From contig JAQTOM010000012.1 in NCBI GenBank assembly GCA_028713345.1, positions 1,291 through 35,700 of the forward strand: 34,410 nucleotides of DNA, written 5' to 3'. Shown here piece after piece: positions 9,779-18,303 of this stretch (the stretch's first letter is position 1; every line of letters begins with the position of its first letter). This stretch comes from Gallionellaceae bacterium (GTDB taxonomy: Bacteria > Pseudomonadota > Gammaproteobacteria > Burkholderiales > Gallionellaceae). Position numbers and translations under genes: made by a program. The notes beneath the pieces were generated by a model that had not been told where the DNA came from, did not search any database, and saw only the letters and a list, made by a program, of their open reading frames with translations.

Positions 9779-10336
9779 TTACATGCCTTCAGCTTTTTCT
9801 TGCACCTGTTGCAGCAACTGATAAAACACCTTGCCCGCTCGTCCCGATTTTACCACCCGCCAAGCTGCATCGGGTTTGAACATATCACCCGTTTCAACAT
9901 ACACCAGTCCGTTTCCTGTCAGCCTGCAGGCCAGCAACGGAAGCACTTTAGGCAGATAGTCACTCTGGAACGGAGGGTCAAGAAAGATCACGTCGTAGCA
10001 CTTGCCTTCCTGCCGCCGCGCGAATCCCAGCCCGTCTTCGCAGCGCAATACGATGTTGGCAAAGGCCAACTTCCCGCTATTTTCCTGCAAGGCACGAAAC
10101 GCTGCACGGTTATTTTCCACCATCACCACTTCGTCCGCACCGCGCGACGCCGCCTCGAACCCCAATGCGCCGCTGCCGGCAAACAGGTCCAGGCAGCGCC
10201 TGCCGGTCAAGTCCTGCCCCAGCCAGTTGAACAAGGTCTCGCGCACCCGGTCCGGCGTGGGGCGCAATCCTTCCGCATCCGGAAACGTAATCCAGCGGCT
10301 GCGGTGAGTGCCGCCGATGATGCGAACCCGATTTAT
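9779..10336 (-). CDS. rsmD: 16S rRNA (guanine(966)-N(2))-methyltransferase
   Basis: RPTPDRVRETLFNWLGQDLTGRRCLDLFAGSGALGFEAASRGA, DVIFLDPPF. Conserved-looking N-terminus NRVRIIGGTHRSRWITFPDAEGL is in frame upstream of the tracked ORF start, without ATG/GTG/TTG; start position tentative. Confidence 0.9.
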   Translation of the reverse strand: MNRVRIIGGTHRSRWITFPDAEGLRPTPDRVRETLFNWLGQDLTGRRCLDLFAGSGALGFEAASRGADEVVMVENNRAAFRALQENSGKLAFANIVLRCEDGLGFARRQEGKCYDVIFLDPPFQSDYLPKVLPLLACRLTGNGLVYVETGDMFKPDAAWRVVKSGRAGKVFYQLLQQVQEKAEGM

Positions 10337-11655
10337 TGCGCTGCTCCCTCTTTAGCTTCCGGGGCACCGACGATTACCGTCGCCATCGCATCCGGATTCA
10401 CGCGCCGCCTGAAGGCGTCGTGGATTTGCATGACGGTGACTTTGTCCACCTTGCCGGTAAAATCGTCGAGGTAGGTCAGAGGCAAATCATAAAACCCGAT
10501 GATGCTGAGATAATCAAGTATCTTCCTGTTGCTGTCGATGCGCAGCGGGAAGCCGCCGATAATGTTCTGCTTGGCGGCTTGCAATTCCTGTGCGGTCGGT
10601 CCCTTGGTGATAAATTCACGCAATGTGGCGCGCACCAGTTGCAACGCCTCGTCGGCCTGCTCTTTCTTGGTTTGCAGGCCGATCTGGAATACACCCGGCT
10701 GCTGCGTCGGCACGAAGTAGCTGTATACGCTGTAGGCCAGGCCGCGTTTTTCGCGGACTTCATTCATCAGGCGCGACACGAAGCCGCCACCGCCCAGAAT
10801 GTAGTTGCCTACATAGAGCGGGAAGTAATCCGGATCCTTGCGCGCCATGCCGGGCACACCGGTCAGGATATGGCTCTGCGTGGCCGGGTGCACAATGCGC
10901 TGCTCGCTGGCGTTGATCCGCATGGTCACCGGCGGAACGTGCGCCACATCTCCACCTGGCGGTAGTTGTCCCGTGAGTTTTTGCGCAATGGACTCGGCTT
11001 CGGTACGTGTCACATCGCCCATAATGGCGACCACAGCGGCCTTGGCGGAATAGTAAGTACGGTAGAACGTTTCCAGGTCGGTGCGCTGGATTTTTTCCAC
11101 GCTATCCACCGTTGGCGACAAGCCGTAAGGATGCTCGCCGAACACGGCCTTGCCGAAAGCCTTGCCGGCAATGCTCTCCGGCTTGGTCTCGGCTTCCTTC
11201 AGAGTGGCAATCAGGCGGGTCTTTTCGCGCACCAGCACTGTTTCCGGAAACAGCGGGTGCTGCAGCACCCGCGCCAGAATGTCCAATGCCGGATCGCGTT
11301 CTGCCACGCTGCTCAGGGTGCGCAGCGACATGCCGGAACGGTCCGTATCCAGATGCCCACCCAGTTGCGCCCCGATGTCGGCCAGGTTGCGTGCAATGTC
11401 GTCTTCGCTCATTCCTTCTGCGCCAAGGTCGAGCAAGCCCTGCGTCAACCCGGCAAGTCCGGATTTTTCCGCCATATCGAAACTGCTGCCCGCAGCAAAA
11501 TCCACCGCCACGTCCAGCATGGGCAAGTCATGGTTCTCCACAAAATACACGCGCGCGCCGCTCGGCGCCTGCCAGTACTGGATTTGCGGGGTAGCGAGGG
11601 CAGGAGCAATAAACGAAAAAAACAACGTGACGACGGCAGTAATTTTAGTGCGCAT
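10333..11655 (-). CDS. M16 family peptidase (likely non-catalytic partner subunit)
   Basis: Signal peptide; M16 fold motifs (GLAGLTQGLLDLGAEG, GGGFVSRLMNEVREKRGLAYSVYSYF) but no HxxEH. Confidence 0.9.
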   Translation of the reverse strand: MRTKITAVVTLFFSFIAPALATPQIQYWQAPSGARVYFVENHDLPMLDVAVDFAAGSSFDMAEKSGLAGLTQGLLDLGAEGMSEDDIARNLADIGAQLGGHLDTDRSGMSLRTLSSVAERDPALDILARVLQHPLFPETVLVREKTRLIATLKEAETKPESIAGKAFGKAVFGEHPYGLSPTVDSVEKIQRTDLETFYRTYYSAKAAVVAIMGDVTRTEAESIAQKLTGQLPPGGDVAHVPPVTMRINASEQRIVHPATQSHILTGVPGMARKDPDYFPLYVGNYILGGGGFVSRLMNEVREKRGLAYSVYSYFVPTQQPGVFQIGLQTKKEQADEALQLVRATLREFITKGPTAQELQAAKQNIIGGFPLRIDSNRKILDYLSIIGFYDLPLTYLDDFTGKVDKVTVMQIHDAFRRRVNPDAMATVIVGAPEAKEGAAQ

Positions 11656-13012
11656 GGCGATTTGCTCCCTTAGCAGGCTTGTGTTCGCCGGATAGCGGTT
11701 GTGGATCGAGCACCGCGACGGTCAGGTTGTCGTCCAGGAGAAACTCGCGCGCCACTTCCTGCACCTGCTGCGTCGTTACCGCCTGTATTTTTTTCAGCAT
11801 CAGCGGAATATCTTTGTAAGAGAGGCCGATGCTTTCCAGTTGCCCGATCTGCATCGCCTGGTAAAACACCGAGTCGCGCTTGTACACCTCGCTGGCGGTC
11901 ACTTGTGCCTTGACGCGCTTCAGTTCTTCCTCGCTTACGCCATGGTGTACCAGTTGCGAGATTTGCGCGCGCAAGCCCGCTTCCAGTTCGGCCACGCTCT
12001 TGCCTTCGCTGGGCGTGCCCTCCAGTGTGAACATGCTTGGGCCGCGCGAAGTGGCGTCATAGCCCGCACCGACACTGCTGGCGAGTTGCTGTTCGCGCAC
12101 CAGCGTCTTGTTCAGGCGCGCCGACTCGTTGCCGTCGAGTATCCCGGCCAGTACTTCCAGCGCATAAGGCTGCCAGTCCTGTGCCGGATCGCGCAACACC
12201 GGTGCATGGTATGCCATCACCAGATGCGGCAATTGCGCCGGTGCCTTGACCACGATGCGCTTCACGCCCAACTGGGGCGGCTCGCTGAAGTTTTTGCGTG
12301 CGGGCAGTTTGTGCATGGGAATATCGCCATAGTAGCGTTGCGCCAGCGCAAATATTGCGTCCGCCTTAACGTCGCCAGCCACTACCAGTACCGCATTGTT
12401 GGGTGCGTACCAGCGTTCATACCACGCCCGCGCATCGCCTGCGCTGAGCGCCTGCAAGTCGCCCATCCAGCCGATCACCGGATGCTGGTAGGGATGCTCC
12501 TGATAGGCCACGGCCATCATCCTTTCAAACATCAGTGAATGCGGCTCGTCATCGGTGCGCGAGCGCCGTTCTTCCATGACCACCTTTATTTCCTTGCCGA
12601 ATTCCACATCGGACAGCAACAGGTTGTGCATGCGGTCGGATTCAAGTTTCATGGCAAGCGGCAATTGGGATTTGTGCAACTGCTGGAAATAGGCAGTGTA
12701 GTCATAGCTGGTAAAGGCATTCTCGCGCCCGCCAGCGGCAGCGATGCGCTTGGAGAATTCACCCGCAGGCACACTCTTGGTACCCTTGAACATCATGTGT
12801 TCCAGCACGTGGGCGATGCCGGTAGTACCGGTGCGTTCATCCATGCTGCCGACGCGGTACCAGATTTGCTGCACCACTACCGGCGCACGGTGATCTTCCT
12901 TGACGATCACCCGGAGGCCGTTGCGCAGCGCCTGCTCGAACACTTCGGCGTGGGCCGTGACAGCGGATAGCAAAGCCAGGGATAGCAGGTGCTGCATAAA
13001 TTTTGCGCGCAT
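11645..13012 (-). CDS. M16 family zinc peptidase
   Basis: HVLEHMMFKGT (HxxEH zinc motif); signal peptide LLSLALLSAVTAHA; overlaps the second M16 gene. Confidence 0.93.
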   Translation of the reverse strand: MRAKFMQHLLSLALLSAVTAHAEVFEQALRNGLRVIVKEDHRAPVVVQQIWYRVGSMDERTGTTGIAHVLEHMMFKGTKSVPAGEFSKRIAAAGGRENAFTSYDYTAYFQQLHKSQLPLAMKLESDRMHNLLLSDVEFGKEIKVVMEERRSRTDDEPHSLMFERMMAVAYQEHPYQHPVIGWMGDLQALSAGDARAWYERWYAPNNAVLVVAGDVKADAIFALAQRYYGDIPMHKLPARKNFSEPPQLGVKRIVVKAPAQLPHLVMAYHAPVLRDPAQDWQPYALEVLAGILDGNESARLNKTLVREQQLASSVGAGYDATSRGPSMFTLEGTPSEGKSVAELEAGLRAQISQLVHHGVSEEELKRVKAQVTASEVYKRDSVFYQAMQIGQLESIGLSYKDIPLMLKKIQAVTTQQVQEVAREFLLDDNLTVAVLDPQPLSGEHKPAKGANRHAH

Positions 13013-13132
13013 TTTTATAGCCCAAACCGGATCAATCAGCATAGAATAACAACGGCGGCAGAAGCCGCCGTAGCGGGCGTGTATTATGCGCTATTTTGTT
13101 ACTTTTCAGCCACCTCAATATCCTTATCAAAC

Positions 13133-14176
13133 ATGTTTGGCTTCCTGAAAAAAACCGCCACCGAACAACACACCCCAGAAAAAACCGGTTGGCTCAGCCG
13201 GTTGAAAAGCAGTCTGGTGCGCACTGGCGGACAGTTGTCCGAGCTGTTTGGCCGTGGCGGCAAAATTGACGAAGACCTGTATGAAGAGCTGGAAACCATC
13301 CTGATCACGGCGGATGTCGGCATGGATGCCACACGCTTTTTATTGGCCGAATTGCGCCATTACGTCAAGGTACAGCACCTCACCGAAGCCGGGCAACTCA
13401 AGGAGGCGTTGGCGCACTGCCTGCTCAAGCTGCTCAAGCCGCTGGCGCAACCGCTGGAAACCGGCACGTATCAGCCATTCGTCATCATGCTGTGCGGCGT
13501 AAATGGCGCAGGCAAGACCACCTCCATCGGTAAGCTGACGAGGTATTTTCAGGGGCAAGGGAAATCCGTATTGCTGGCGGCAGGCGACACCTTCCGCGCC
13601 GCTGCACGCGAACAACTAATGGAATGGGGCGCGCGCAACAACGTCACCGTCATCGCCCAGCAAGGCGGCGATCCCGCCGCCGTGATTTACGATGCGGTAC
13701 AGGCCGCCATGGCGCGCAAGATCGATGTGGTATTGGCGGACACCGCCGGGCGCCTGACCACGCAGGCGCACCTGATGGAAGAGATCAAGAAGGTGAAGCG
13801 CGTCATCGCCAAGGCGCTGCCGGACGGGCAAGCCCGTCTCCCCCTATCTAACTTTCCCCCGCAAGCGGGAGAAAGGACAAACGAATCGCTACGCGAGTCT
13901 GGCTCTAGCGCGCCACATGAAGTGCTGCTGGTGCTGGATGCCAACACCGGACAGAATGCGCTGAGCCAGGTCAAGGCATTCGGCGACGCGCTCGGCGTTA
14001 CCGGCTTGGTGCTAACCAAGCTGGATGGCACCGCCAAGGGTGGTGTGATTGCCGCCATCGCCAAGGCGCACCCCATCCCGGTACGCTTCATCGGCGTGGG
14101 TGAGGGGCTGGATGATTTGCGTCCGTTCGTGGCGGAGGATTTTGTTAGCGCCCTGCTTGGGCTGGATAATGATTAG
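13133..14176 (+). CDS. ftsY: Signal recognition particle receptor FtsY
   Basis: GVNGAGKTTSIGKLTRYF, DTAGRLTTQAHLMEEI, LVLDANTGQNALSQVKAF, LTKLDGTAKGG. Confidence 0.97.
   Translation: MFGFLKKTATEQHTPEKTGWLSRLKSSLVRTGGQLSELFGRGGKIDEDLYEELETILITADVGMDATRFLLAELRHYVKVQHLTEAGQLKEALAHCLLKLLKPLAQPLETGTYQPFVIMLCGVNGAGKTTSIGKLTRYFQGQGKSVLLAAGDTFRAAAREQLMEWGARNNVTVIAQQGGDPAAVIYDAVQAAMARKIDVVLADTAGRLTTQAHLMEEIKKVKRVIAKALPDGQARLPLSNFPPQAGERTNESLRESGSSAPHEVLLVLDANTGQNALSQVKAFGDALGVTGLVLTKLDGTAKGGVIAAIAKAHPIPVRFIGVGEGLDDLRPFVAEDFVSALLGLDND
13826..13906. repeat. Palindromic repeat inserted in frame in ftsY
   Basis: GGGCaaGCCC; CCGTCTCCCCC; CTTTCcCCCGCaaGCGGGaGAAAG; TCGCtaCGCGA. Encodes GQARLPLSNFPPQAGERTNESLRESGS between the G3 region and APHEVLLVLDANTGQNA. 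Confidence 0.75.
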
Positions 14177-14846
14177 TTTCAACCAGGTCTGCAAGCGCTA
14201 TCCCGGTGGTTATGAGGCGCTGAAAAGCGTCACGTTCGACATCGCCGAGGGCGAAATGGTGTTTCTCACCGGCCATTCCGGCGCGGGCAAGAGTACATTG
14301 CTCAATCTCATTGCCGCCATTGAACGGCCCAATACCGGCAGCGTGGTGGTCAAGGGACAGAACGTTGCCTCGCTCAAGGGCGGAGCGCTGCCCTATCTGC
14401 GCCGTAATCTCGGCTTGGTGTTCCAGGACCATAAGTTGTTGTTTGACCGCAGCGTATTCGACAACGTGATGCTGCCGCTGCAAATTTGCGGTTTCGACCA
14501 CCGCGAAAGTGCCAAACGCGTGCGTGCCGCACTCGACAAGGTGGGGTTGTTGCAGCGCGAGAAAGCAAATCCCATCGCGCTATCCGGCGGGGAACAGCAG
14601 CGCCTGTGCATCGCGCGCGCCATCGTCAACCGTCCCTCCATCCTGCTCGCGGATGAGCCGACCGGTAACCTGGATATGGCCTACGCCGCCGACATCATGG
14701 AAATCTTCAAATCCTTCCATCAGGTCGGTGTCACCCTGCTGATTGCTACCCACGACGAGGGTACCTTGCACCGGTTCGGGGCGCACGTACTGACACTGAA
14801 ACACGGAGAATTGCAGCCCACTTCGACAGGCTCAGGACAGGCATGA
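14169..14846 (+). CDS. ftsE: Cell division ATP-binding protein FtsE
   Basis: [46 protein letters not shown]; overlaps ftsY and ftsX. Confidence 0.97.
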   Translation: MISFNQVCKRYPGGYEALKSVTFDIAEGEMVFLTGHSGAGKSTLLNLIAAIERPNTGSVVVKGQNVASLKGGALPYLRRNLGLVFQDHKLLFDRSVFDNVMLPLQICGFDHRESAKRVRAALDKVGLLQREKANPIALSGGEQQRLCIARAIVNRPSILLADEPTGNLDMAYAADIMEIFKSFHQVGVTLLIATHDEGTLHRFGAHVLTLKHGELQPTSTGSGQA

Positions 14847-15751
14847 AAAACTGGTTGGCACAGCATGGGCGCGTGTTGCTGTTTACCGTACACCGCTTCC
14901 TTGCCACGCCAGTATCCAGCCTGCTGAACATTCTGGTCATCGGGATCGCACTCAGCCTGCCGGGAGGGCTGTATGTGCTGTTGCAGAATATCCAGGGCAT
15001 GGCCGAACAGGTGGCTGGCACACCGCAAATCAGTGTGTTTCTGAGCATGGATGCGAGCCATGACGATATCGCTCGTATCAATAAGCAATTGAAGCAGCAC
15101 GAGGCGGTTGGGCGGGTTGAGTTTGTGCCACGCGACCGTGCACTGGAGCAACTCAAGCGCACCACCGGACTGGCGGACGTGATCGGCGGGCTGACACAAA
15201 ATCCGCTGCCGGATGCTTTTATTGTTTACCCGAAGAAATCCGATGTGCAAGTGCTGGAAGTGCTGCGTGACGAATTACAAAAATGGCCCAAGCTTGAACA
15301 TGTGCAACTGGACTCGGATTGGGTGCGCAAGCTGGAAGCATTACTCAAATTTGGCCGGCTGGCAGTGTTAATTCTGGCGATACTGCTCAGCTTTGCGCTG
15401 GTAGCCGTTACCTTCAACACTATCCGCCTGCAAATTCTTACCCTGCGCAACGAGATCGAAGTATCCAAGCTGATTGGCGCCACCAATTCCTTCATCCGCC
15501 GCCCTTTCCTGTATTTTGGCTTGTTGCAGGGATTGCTGGGCGGCGTGGCGGCATGGCTCATTATCATGATGGGCATATTCCTGCTCAACAGCAGCCTTGC
15601 CGGGCTGGCACAACTGTACTCCAGCAATTTCGCCCTGCACACCCTTCCTGCGGGCGACAGCCTCACCCTGTTATGCTTTTCAGCCTGGCTTGGATGGCTG
15701 GGGGCATGGCTATCGATGGCACAACACCTGCGGCAGATTGAACCGCGTTAA
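14843..15751 (+). CDS. ftsX: Cell division protein FtsX
   Basis: Four TM segments, ISVFLSMDASHDDIARINKQL, NEIEVSKLIGATNSFIRRPFLYFGLLQGLLGG. Confidence 0.96.
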   Translation: MKNWLAQHGRVLLFTVHRFLATPVSSLLNILVIGIALSLPGGLYVLLQNIQGMAEQVAGTPQISVFLSMDASHDDIARINKQLKQHEAVGRVEFVPRDRALEQLKRTTGLADVIGGLTQNPLPDAFIVYPKKSDVQVLEVLRDELQKWPKLEHVQLDSDWVRKLEALLKFGRLAVLILAILLSFALVAVTFNTIRLQILTLRNEIEVSKLIGATNSFIRRPFLYFGLLQGLLGGVAAWLIIMMGIFLLNSSLAGLAQLYSSNFALHTLPAGDSLTLLCFSAWLGWLGAWLSMAQHLRQIEPR

Positions 15752-15982
15752 TCACTCGAAAAACTGACCGGCGCAATTTATTCCGGAAAAATCAGTTAAC
15801 CGCAGATTAGGTACGGATTAGCTTTGCATGGCCATCTGACTAGACTGTCCAAAAACGGCAGTCAAGTCATTGGTTAGCGCCGATGAAGCCCACTGGTGAT
15901 CCGTGAACGTCTGTGTTGTTTCATGGCCGGTCTGCGCTTTTCAGGATAATTTTTGCTTTCATTTCAAGACAATCTTTTTCCC

Positions 15983-16009
15983 CTAGCACTCGTTCTGTAG
16001 GAGTGCTAG
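15983..16009. promoter_or_regulatory. CIRCE-type operator (HrcA site) upstream of rpoH
   Basis: CTAGCACTC-gttctgtag(N9)-GAGTGCTAG; CIRCE consensus is TTAGCACTC-N9-GAGTGCTAA. Perfect 9-bp arms, 26 nt from the rpoH ATG. Confidence 0.88.
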
Positions 16010-16034
16010 AATTTATCGCGAGGAGATTATAAGC

Positions 16035-16892
16035 ATGAATAATACATTGGCGTTACAGATACCTTCTGCCGTTGGCAGTTTGGAAGGCTATGTCCAGACG
16101 GTGAACAAATTCCCCATGCTGACGCATGAGGAAGAGTTGGAATTGGCAGCACGCTTCCGCCGTGACAACGACTTGGAGGCTGCGCGCCAGCTTATCGTAT
16201 CGCACCTGCGGCTTGTGGTCAGCGTAGCGCGCGGTTATGCTGGTTACGGCCTGCCGCAGGCAGACCTGATACAAGAGGGTAATATCGGCCTGATGAAGGC
16301 AGTCAAGCGCTTTGACCCGGAGCGGGGTGTGCGTCTGGTGTCGTTCGCGTTGCACTGGATACGCGCTGAAATGCACGAATATATCCTGCGCAATTGGCGT
16401 CTGGTCAAGATTGCCACCACCAAGGCACAACGCAAACTGTTCTTCAACCTGCGCAGCCTGAAGCAGGGTTCGGAGTCGCTCAGGCCGCAGGAAGCCAACT
16501 CGATTGCGCAACAACTGAATGTCAGCACAGACGATGTGCTGGAGATGGAAGCCCGTTTCAACGGCCATGAGGTCGCGCTGGATCCGGGGGCAAATGATGA
16601 AGATGACAGCTATGCGCCCATCACCTACCTGGCGTCTGCTGCCGACGACGAGCCTTCCTCCATGCTTGAGAGAAAACAACTGGAGACGCTGAAGAACGTG
16701 GGGTTGGCACAGGCATTGGCTGGCCTGGATGAGCGTAGCCGCCGTATTATTGAGGCGCGCTGGCTACGCGAAGATACCACTGCGACACTACATGAATTGG
16801 CCGATGAGTTGGGCGTGTCAGCCGAACGCATACGCCAGATCGAACAGAAAGCGCTGGCGAAGATGCAGGTTACATTGTTGTCAGCCACATAA
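16035..16892 (+). CDS. rpoH: RNA polymerase heat-shock sigma factor (sigma 32)
   Basis: Sigma-70 family regions: DLIQEGNIGLMKAVKRFDPERGVRLVSFALHWIRAEMHEYILRNWRLVKIATTKAQRKLFFNLR (RpoH box), C-terminal HTH ADELGVSAERIRQIEQKAL. Confidence 0.97.
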   Translation: MNNTLALQIPSAVGSLEGYVQTVNKFPMLTHEEELELAARFRRDNDLEAARQLIVSHLRLVVSVARGYAGYGLPQADLIQEGNIGLMKAVKRFDPERGVRLVSFALHWIRAEMHEYILRNWRLVKIATTKAQRKLFFNLRSLKQGSESLRPQEANSIAQQLNVSTDDVLEMEARFNGHEVALDPGANDEDDSYAPITYLASAADDEPSSMLERKQLETLKNVGLAQALAGLDERSRRIIEARWLREDTTATLHELADELGVSAERIRQIEQKALAKMQVTLLSAT

Positions 16893-16917
16893 CGCCGAGA
16901 TTGGGATCGTAACTATT

Positions 16918-16950
16918 AAAAAAGCCGCAGGATTTTCCTGTGGCTTTTTT
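16918..16950. terminator. Bidirectional rho-independent terminator between rpoH and sspB
   Basis: AAAAAAGCCGCAGGA-ttt-TCCTGTGGCTTTTTT. Confidence 0.92.
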
Positions 16951-17341
16951 ATTTCACTACCCTGAGATATGGCTTGGTTGGCGGAGGTGGCGACTTGTCG
17001 CCGTCCTCGGGTTCTGCTGCAGGCGCGGATTCCTGCACCTGAAACACCAGCCCTTGGCCATTTTCCTTGGCGAAAATACCGATTACCGCAGCTATCGGTA
17101 CAACAATCCCATGTGGCACTCCGCCAAACCGTCCTTCGCAGGTAATCTCATCGTTATCCAGATGGAGATTGCGCACCGCATCCACACTAAGGTTGAGTAC
17201 GATCTCCCCATCCTTGATGAAGGCCGTCGGTACCCGCGTCATCCCGTCTACACGCACCGCCAGATAGGGTGTCAGGCCACTGTCGGCACACCAGTCGTAA
17301 ATCGCGCGAATCAGGTAAGGTTTGGTGGACAGGTCACTCAC
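16949..17341 (-). CDS. sspB: ClpXP protease specificity-enhancing factor / stringent starvation protein B
   Basis: STKPYLIRAIYDWCADSGLTPYLAV...GEIVLNLSVDAVRNLHLDNDEITCEGRFGGVPHGIVVPIAAVIGIFAKENGQG; C-terminal KPYLRVVK. Confidence 0.96.
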   Translation of the reverse strand: MSDLSTKPYLIRAIYDWCADSGLTPYLAVRVDGMTRVPTAFIKDGEIVLNLSVDAVRNLHLDNDEITCEGRFGGVPHGIVVPIAAVIGIFAKENGQGLVFQVQESAPAAEPEDGDKSPPPPTKPYLRVVK

Positions 17342-17346
17342 AATGC

Positions 17347-17946
17347 TTACTTGCGCATCGCTTTTTCGGCAGGCGTCATTGCCTCAATGTAGGCGGGGCG
17401 GGAAAACAGCCTTTCGGCATATTTCATCAGCGGCGCAGCCTCCTTGCCGAGCTGGATACCATAATGATCCAGACGCCACAGCAACGGTGCAATTGCCACA
17501 TCGAGCATGGAGAACTCATCGCCCAGCATATATTTCTGTTTGGTAAATACCGGTGCGAGTTGCGTCAAATTATCGCGTACCGCCAGGCGCGCCTTGTCAG
17601 CTGCTTTCTGTGCGCCATGCTCAATGGCATCAATATGGCAAAACAATTCGCTCTCGAAGCGGTGCAGGAACAACCTTGCGCGCGCGCGCATCACCGGGTC
17701 GGCAGGCATCAACTGCGGGTGAGGGAAACGCTCATCGATATATTCGTTGATGATGTTGGCCTCAGATAAAATCAGGTCGCGTTCCACCAGCACCGGAACC
17801 TTGTTATAGGGGTTCATTACGGCAAGGTCTTCCGGTTTGTTGAACACGTCCACATCAATAATCTGGAAGTCCATGCCTTTTTCAAACAGGACAATGCGGC
17901 AACGTTGGCTGAACGGGTCTGTCGTTCCCGAGTAAAGCGTCATCAT
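17347..17946 (-). CDS. sspA: Stringent starvation protein A (GST-fold)
   Basis: MTLYSGTTDPFSQRCRIVLFEKGM...NPYNKVPVLVERDLILSEANIINEYIDERFPHPQLMP. Confidence 0.95.
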   Translation of the reverse strand: MMTLYSGTTDPFSQRCRIVLFEKGMDFQIIDVDVFNKPEDLAVMNPYNKVPVLVERDLILSEANIINEYIDERFPHPQLMPADPVMRARARLFLHRFESELFCHIDAIEHGAQKAADKARLAVRDNLTQLAPVFTKQKYMLGDEFSMLDVAIAPLLWRLDHYGIQLGKEAAPLMKYAERLFSRPAYIEAMTPAEKAMRK

Positions 17947-17954
17947 AGCGCGGC

Positions 17955-18089
17955 TCACTCCTTGATCTGTCGGTGGCGACGCATCGCACCGCTCGCCGGT
18001 ATAAATAAAAACTTCGTCGCTGCCGCACCAACCAAGGCAGCGAACAGCACCGGAGCATTGCCGATACTGTGATTACCATTTGAAAACAT
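17955..18089 (-). CDS. Hypothetical 44-aa protein with a hydrophobic segment
   Basis: MFSNGNHSIGNAPVLFAALVGAAATKFLFIPASGAMRRHRQIKE; preceded by GGGGAG and ending just before sspA. Confidence 0.3.
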   Translation of the reverse strand: MFSNGNHSIGNAPVLFAALVGAAATKFLFIPASGAMRRHRQIKE

Positions 18090-18303
18090 GAAATTCTCCC
18101 CGTTTTTTCTGTACAGTACGAACCAAATCGCAATGCACAGGCTCGACCACAAAGGGCGGATGATGTCTATTTTGGAAAATAAAGTCAACTCCGAGTACAT
18201 TCCATAAAAGTCGGGAATGCTCATTCATCCACGGTTAAAGCCGTGGTATCCTGTCCTTAATACAGCGTAAATTGACATCAAATAATTCGGGAATCCAGAG
18301 TCT

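Noticed and set aside
15752-15982. ftsX-rpoH intergenic region as a possible sigma-32 promoter or small RNA
   Set aside because: No convincing -35/-10 pair with proper spacing could be identified by eye; only the CIRCE palindrome is reported.
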